The notes beneath the pieces are model-generated. The model ran no database searches. It was not told where the DNA came from and worked only from the letters and a program-made list of their open reading frames with translations. Source: Actinomadura livida (GTDB lineage Bacteria; Actinomycetota; Actinomycetes; Streptosporangiales; Streptosporangiaceae). From it: a DNA stretch of 64,000 bases. The translations under genes and the position numbers were made by a program. The stretch lies in contig NZ_BMRO01000012.1 in the NCBI RefSeq assembly GCF_014648675.1, positions 209,090 to 273,089 of the forward strand. The letters are read 5' to 3'. Positions 60,439 to 64,000 of the stretch are shown piece by piece. The first letter of the stretch is position 1, and the number at the start of each line of letters is the position of its first letter.

Positions 60439-61839
60439 CTACCGGGGTGTGGCGATGCGGTCGGTGAAGGAGCCGTGGAAGCCCATGGGGATGTGGTGGC
60501 GCAGGTGGGCTACGGCGATGGGGTCGGCTTCTACGTCGCGGGCGTCCAGGATGAGGAGGCGGGAGCGGTGCGCTTCCGGGTCGTAGGCGAGCGCCAGCAG
60601 CCACCCGTCGCCCTCTGCGGCGCCCGGGCCGCGCGGTGCGAAGACCGGTTCGCCGAAGCCGTGGCCTGGCGGTAGTTCGTGGACGGTGCGCCTGTCCTTC
60701 TCGTGGTCGTAGGCGTGGATGCCGGTGCTCCGCCCCGTCCGTCCGGCGAAGTAGGTGTAGCGGTGCGGGCGGCCCGCCTGGCGGACGTCCGCGTGCGGCA
60801 GTTCCATCGGCAGCGCGCACACCTCCTGCCCCTCCACCTTTCCGGACGGGGTGACGCGGTAGCGCATCAGGGCGTTGCCCCAGGGGAAGTCACTCGTCCG
60901 GAAGTCGCGGAACCGTGTCGCCACCTGGTCCCAGTCGGCGAAACGGACGAACTCGACGACGACGTCGTCGCCGTCCTCGAACGCGTTGACGAAGTGGAAC
61001 CCGAGCAGCGCCTCGTGCTCGATGACCCGCGCCTTGCCGCCGTCGCGCGGGACGAGGGTGAAGCACGTCGGCCGGTGCGGCTCGTAGGTGAGACCGTCGG
61101 CGATCGACCCGCTGCCCAGCAGGATCGGTGCGGCCTTCGGGATGACCGGGTTGACGACGAAGACGAGGTAGCGGCGCGTAAGCGCGAAGTCGTGGTTCCA
61201 CGGCGTGTACGGGAGGGAGACGCGCGGCATGTGGTGCAGCGCCCCGCCGGCGTCCACCCGGTAGCAGCGCAGGCTGCGGACGCGCGTGAAGTCCATCCCG
61301 AAGTTGAACAGCTCGCCGGTCTCCGGGCAGCGGGACGGATGCGCCGAGAACGCCGCCATCGCCTTCAGGCGGCCGCCGAACGAGTGCTCCCCCAGCGTCT
61401 CCAGGCTGTCGGGGTCGAGGCGGAAGGGGCGTCCGCCCTCCCAGAGCGCCAGCAGCTGCCCGCCGTGCAGGACCACGCCGGTGTTGGCGACGTTGGCGGG
61501 CGGGCGGAACATGTTGGCGAGCCGCCCGCCGGGACGCTGCGTCCCCAGCCCGCGCAGCCCGACGCGGCCCTTGCGCTGCCCGTACCGGTAGTGCCTGGTG
61601 CGGACGTACCGGTTGCGGTAGCGGATCGTACCGTCGCCGGGGAACGCGAACATCGACAGCATCCCGTCGCCGTCGAAGATGTGGTCGAGGAGGCTCTCGC
61701 CGACCTGCCACCGGCCGGGGCCGTTGCGGTAGAGCGTCCCCGCCAGCCCATCCGGGAGCCGCCCGTCGATCTCGTCGACGCCGTAGTCGTGTTCCTCGTC
61801 GAGGGCCTCGTAGATGCGGTGCCAGGCGTCGACGGCCAC
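60439..61839 (-). CDS. Carotenoid cleavage dioxygenase (RPE65 family)
   Basis: This 466-aa protein is a seven-bladed carotenoid oxygenase with the expected iron histidines in FSAHPS, WNHDFAL, LGFHFVNAFEDGD and MGFHGSF. It has YRNGPGRW at the N-terminus and FDGDGML soon after. It would cleave a carotenoid, stilbene or similar conjugated double bond with O2. GTG 61839 is chosen because GAGGA lies 6 nt upstream. No carotenoid synthesis gene is in the window. Confidence 0.9.
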   Translation of the reverse strand: MAVDAWHRIYEALDEEHDYGVDEIDGRLPDGLAGTLYRNGPGRWQVGESLLDHIFDGDGMLSMFAFPGDGTIRYRNRYVRTRHYRYGQRKGRVGLRGLGTQRPGGRLANMFRPPANVANTGVVLHGGQLLALWEGGRPFRLDPDSLETLGEHSFGGRLKAMAAFSAHPSRCPETGELFNFGMDFTRVRSLRCYRVDAGGALHHMPRVSLPYTPWNHDFALTRRYLVFVVNPVIPKAAPILLGSGSIADGLTYEPHRPTCFTLVPRDGGKARVIEHEALLGFHFVNAFEDGDDVVVEFVRFADWDQVATRFRDFRTSDFPWGNALMRYRVTPSGKVEGQEVCALPMELPHADVRQAGRPHRYTYFAGRTGRSTGIHAYDHEKDRRTVHELPPGHGFGEPVFAPRGPGAAEGDGWLLALAYDPEAHRSRLLILDARDVEADPIAVAHLRHHIPMGFHGSFTDRIATPR

Positions 61840-61912
61840 GGCCACTCCTCGTCCGGCGGTCCAGGTGATGGCAGGCTGCCACACCACCGACCCGTAGTTC
61901 AATGCCTAACGA

Positions 61913-63292
61913 CTACGATCCGTTCCCGGTGGCGCGCGTGTCGGCGGGGGCCGGCGAGCGCGGGATCCGCAGGACGAATCGGGCGCCCCGGTCGCTGTCC
62001 TCGATGGTCAGCGTCCCGCCGTGCAGCCTGGCGATCTCACGGGCGATCGGGAGGCCGAGGCCGGTCCCGGCCGCGTCGCGGGCCTTGCCGGCCTCGAGGC
62101 GGGCGAACCGCTGGAAGACGACCTCCCGGTCCTCCTCCGCGACGCCCGCGCCGTCGTCCTGGACCTCCAGGACGCCGTACCCGTCCTCTTCGCGCACGGT
62201 GAGGTCGACGCGCGACTCGGCGTGGCGCTCGGCGTTGTCCAGCAGGTTCGTCAGCAGCCGGACGAGCCGGAGCCGGTCGCCGTGCACCGTCACCCCCTCC
62301 TGGAGGTGCGTGTGGATCGTCTTCGTGCGCTCAGCCCGCGCCACCTCGATGGTGACGACGGCGCCGAGGTCGATCGTCTCGGGGTGCTGCCACGCCCCGC
62401 CGGCGTCCAGGCGGGCCAGCTGCAGCAGGTCGGTCACGATGGCCTGCAACCGGTCGAGGCTGTGCAGGACGTTCCGCGCGGTCTGCGGCCAGTCGACCTC
62501 GTCCGGGAACAGCAGCGCCTCCTCCAGCTGAGCGCGGGCGCCGGTGATCGGGCTGCGCAGGTCGTGGGACGCGTCCGAGGTGAAGCTGCGCTGCCGCTCC
62601 AGGGCGCTGTCGAGGCGGTCGAGGGTCTCGTTCGCGGCCTCGGCGAGCCAGCGGATCTCGTCCTGGTACGGCGGGACCGTCACGCGGCGGCCCGACTTGC
62701 TCGCGGTGATCTCCGCAAGCTCGGCGCGGATCGCGTCCACCCGCGCGAGGACCTGGTCGGTCGTCCCCCAGGCCCGCAGGCACGCGATCATGGTCACCAG
62801 GAGCGCCGCGCAGACCAGGAGCATCAGGTGACCGGGGCTGACGTACCAGGGGACGATGGGCGTCGCCGCGTAGACGAACCGGTCTCCGCTCTCGTTGTAC
62901 ACGCGTAGCGCGATCACCCGCTGGCAGCCCTTGAGGCCGGTGGGCGGGCAGCGTTCACGCGTCGAGTAGATGCTGGTCGCCGGCGGCTGGAAGTCCGCCA
63001 TCGGCGGCCCGGCCAGCGCTCCCTCCGTGCCGGCGACCACCTCGCCTCCGTCGTTCACGAGTTGCAGTCGGACGTCCTTCGGCGCATTGAGCCTGCCCCG
63101 CACCAGTTCCCGGTCGGCCTCGTACGCGACCTGCAGCGCCGAGGAGACGGCCTTGCCCCGGACGGACTCCGCCGTGTGGGCGCGGAGCCCGACGAGGATC
63201 AGCGCGCACACGATGACGGAGACGACGGCGGCGACCGTCCCGGTAGTTGCGGTCATACGCACCCGTATGGACCATGTGCGCCGTCCGTTCAC
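61913..63292 (-). CDS. Membrane sensor histidine kinase without adjacent response regulator
   Basis: This 459-aa kinase has two membrane helices (about 17-37 and 154-173) around a periplasmic-type sensor domain of about 115 residues with a cysteine pair. HAMP, HisKA with H243 in SDASHDLRSPIT, and an HATPase with LLDNAERHAES and GTGLGLPIAREI follow. GTG 63292 follows GGGAGG. No response regulator gene lies on either side, so its partner is elsewhere. It may signal cell-envelope or extracellular conditions. Confidence 0.9.
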   Translation of the reverse strand: MNGRRTWSIRVRMTATTGTVAAVVSVIVCALILVGLRAHTAESVRGKAVSSALQVAYEADRELVRGRLNAPKDVRLQLVNDGGEVVAGTEGALAGPPMADFQPPATSIYSTRERCPPTGLKGCQRVIALRVYNESGDRFVYAATPIVPWYVSPGHLMLLVCAALLVTMIACLRAWGTTDQVLARVDAIRAELAEITASKSGRRVTVPPYQDEIRWLAEAANETLDRLDSALERQRSFTSDASHDLRSPITGARAQLEEALLFPDEVDWPQTARNVLHSLDRLQAIVTDLLQLARLDAGGAWQHPETIDLGAVVTIEVARAERTKTIHTHLQEGVTVHGDRLRLVRLLTNLLDNAERHAESRVDLTVREEDGYGVLEVQDDGAGVAEEDREVVFQRFARLEAGKARDAAGTGLGLPIAREIARLHGGTLTIEDSDRGARFVLRIPRSPAPADTRATGNGS

Positions 63293-63371
63293 CCGACCTC
63301 CCGCTGGTGAGGTAATCACCGCGCAGGCCGAGATCAGTCCTCTGAACAGCAGCGATGCACTCAAGAAAGAC

Positions 63372-63386
63372 CAAAGGAATCCTTTG
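63372..63386. promoter_or_regulatory. 15-bp palindrome in divergent promoter, likely LysR site
   Basis: CAAAGGAATCCTTTG is a perfect inverted repeat with a 1-nt centre. It lies 62 bp upstream of the LysR start and 79 bp upstream of the histidine kinase start, so the LysR protein may control both. Confidence 0.5.
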
Positions 63387-63448
63387 TCGCATCCCGGGCG
63401 ATGCAGAAGCAGTAGCGCTGGACAACCGTCCTGTTAGCATTGATGCTT

Positions 63449-64000
63449 ATGGAGCTGCGCCAGTTCGAGTACTTCGTGGCGGTGACGGAGGAGGCCGGTT
63501 TCACGAAGGCGGCGGCCCGGCTGCACGTCGCCCAGCCGGGCGTGAGCGCGCAGATCCGGCAACTGGAACGCGAGCTGGGGCAGCCGCTGTTCGACCGGTC
63601 GGGACGGACCGTCCGGCTGACCGAGGCCGGCGAGGCCGTCCTCCCGTACGCGCGGGCGGCGCTCGCGGCCGTCGAAGGCGCGCGACGGTCGGTGGACGAG
63701 CTGACGGGGCTGCTGCGCGGGCACGTCACGATCGGCACGATCGACTGGATCCAGTCCCTTGACCTTCCGGGGATGCTCGCCGACTTCCACCGCGACCATC
63801 CGAACGTGGAGATCACCGTCGTGCAGCACGACGCCGTGACGCTGGCCGGCGCGCTGCGGGAAGGTCGGGTCGACCTCGCGTTCCTCAGCCTCGGCTCCGA
63901 AGCGCCGGAGGGCGTCACGACGCGGATCGTCCTGGAGCAGCACCTCTTCGCCGCCGTCGCCCGCGATCACGCGCTGGCGCGGCGGTCCAGCCTCCGGCTG
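63449..64000 (+). CDS. LysR-family transcriptional regulator (C-terminus cut by window end)
   Basis: The visible 184 residues contain a complete LysR HTH (ELRQFEYFVAVTEEAGFTKA, then LHVAQPGVSAQIRQLE) and the first half of the substrate-binding domain. The gene runs past the window end with no stop. ATG 63449 gives the family's standard start; in-frame ATG 63443 is possible. It is divergent from the histidine kinase. Confidence 0.92.
   Translation, partial: MELRQFEYFVAVTEEAGFTKAAARLHVAQPGVSAQIRQLERELGQPLFDRSGRTVRLTEAGEAVLPYARAALAAVEGARRSVDELTGLLRGHVTIGTIDWIQSLDLPGMLADFHRDHPNVEITVVQHDAVTLAGALREGRVDLAFLSLGSEAPEGVTTRIVLEQHLFAAVARDHALARRSSLRL

Noticed and set aside
1..64000. CRISPR arrays, tRNA or rRNA genes
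   Set aside because: No regularly spaced direct repeats and no cloverleaf or rRNA-like sequences were seen by eye; tRNAscan and Infernal could confirm this.

Overview
This is high-GC actinomycete DNA. Third codon positions are strongly G/C, GTG starts are common, and there are actinobacterial signatures: a mycothiol-dependent-type enzyme, XRE/DUF397 modules, DUF5753 regulators and DUF5713. The mix of families suggests a Streptosporangiales or Thermomonosporaceae type organism (Actinomadura-like), but that placement is inference. No rRNA, tRNA or CRISPR array was seen.

Region 1 (1-14.9 kb) is the edge of a natural-product gene cluster. A minus-strand operon (11.56 to 5.08 kb) encodes, in order, a discrete carrier protein, a phytanoyl-CoA-type Fe(II)/2-oxoglutarate dioxygenase, a free-standing adenylation enzyme, an MIO tyrosine 2,3-aminomutase of the SgcC4 type, a deoxysugar glycosyltransferase and an aminosugar N-methyltransferase. 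A free-standing condensation enzyme and a flavin hydroxylase of the acyl-CoA-dehydrogenase fold are divergent from each other nearby. An alpha/beta hydrolase and an aromatic aminotransferase complete the left edge, and a NarL-type two-component pair lies to the right. The set matches the logic by which enediyne producers such as C-1027 activate beta-tyrosine on a carrier protein, tailor it and condense it onto a core. The core polyketide synthase and the sugar genes are not here and would have to lie to the left.

Region 2 (15-26 kb) holds transport and envelope genes. These are a membrane protein with histidine clusters, an 873-aa MFS transporter with a very long coiled-coil tail, a cation/proton antiporter, an ABC exporter, a secreted lipase-like protein and a methyltransferase. 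Region 3 (26-37 kb) holds an ISL3 transposase remnant, a LysR regulator, a full-length DNA polymerase III alpha subunit, and an operon of SnoaL-like, DUF1214, SDR and sulfotransferase genes with two KstR-like operators. TPR-like and WD40 genes follow.

Region 4 (37.3-47.9 kb) is a lower-GC defence island. A five-gene overlapping minus-strand operon (Z1 ATPase, PD-(D/E)XK protein, MutL/MORC-like GHKL ATPase, two unknowns) stands back to back with a cytosine-5 DNA methyltransferase and a Vsr endonuclease. A near-consensus SOS (LexA-type) box lies in the divergent promoter region. A small broken gene sits at one end.

Region 5 (48-64 kb) holds a NUDIX / anti-sigma-like ATPase / XRE / tandem DUF397 regulatory module, small accessory genes, an IS5 transposase remnant, a TetR regulator with a large inverted-repeat operator, a flavin monooxygenase, an XRE-ImmA/IrrE metalloprotease, an ABC1/UbiB kinase, alkB with its own SOS box, a carotenoid oxygenase, an orphan histidine kinase and a LysR regulator cut by the window end.
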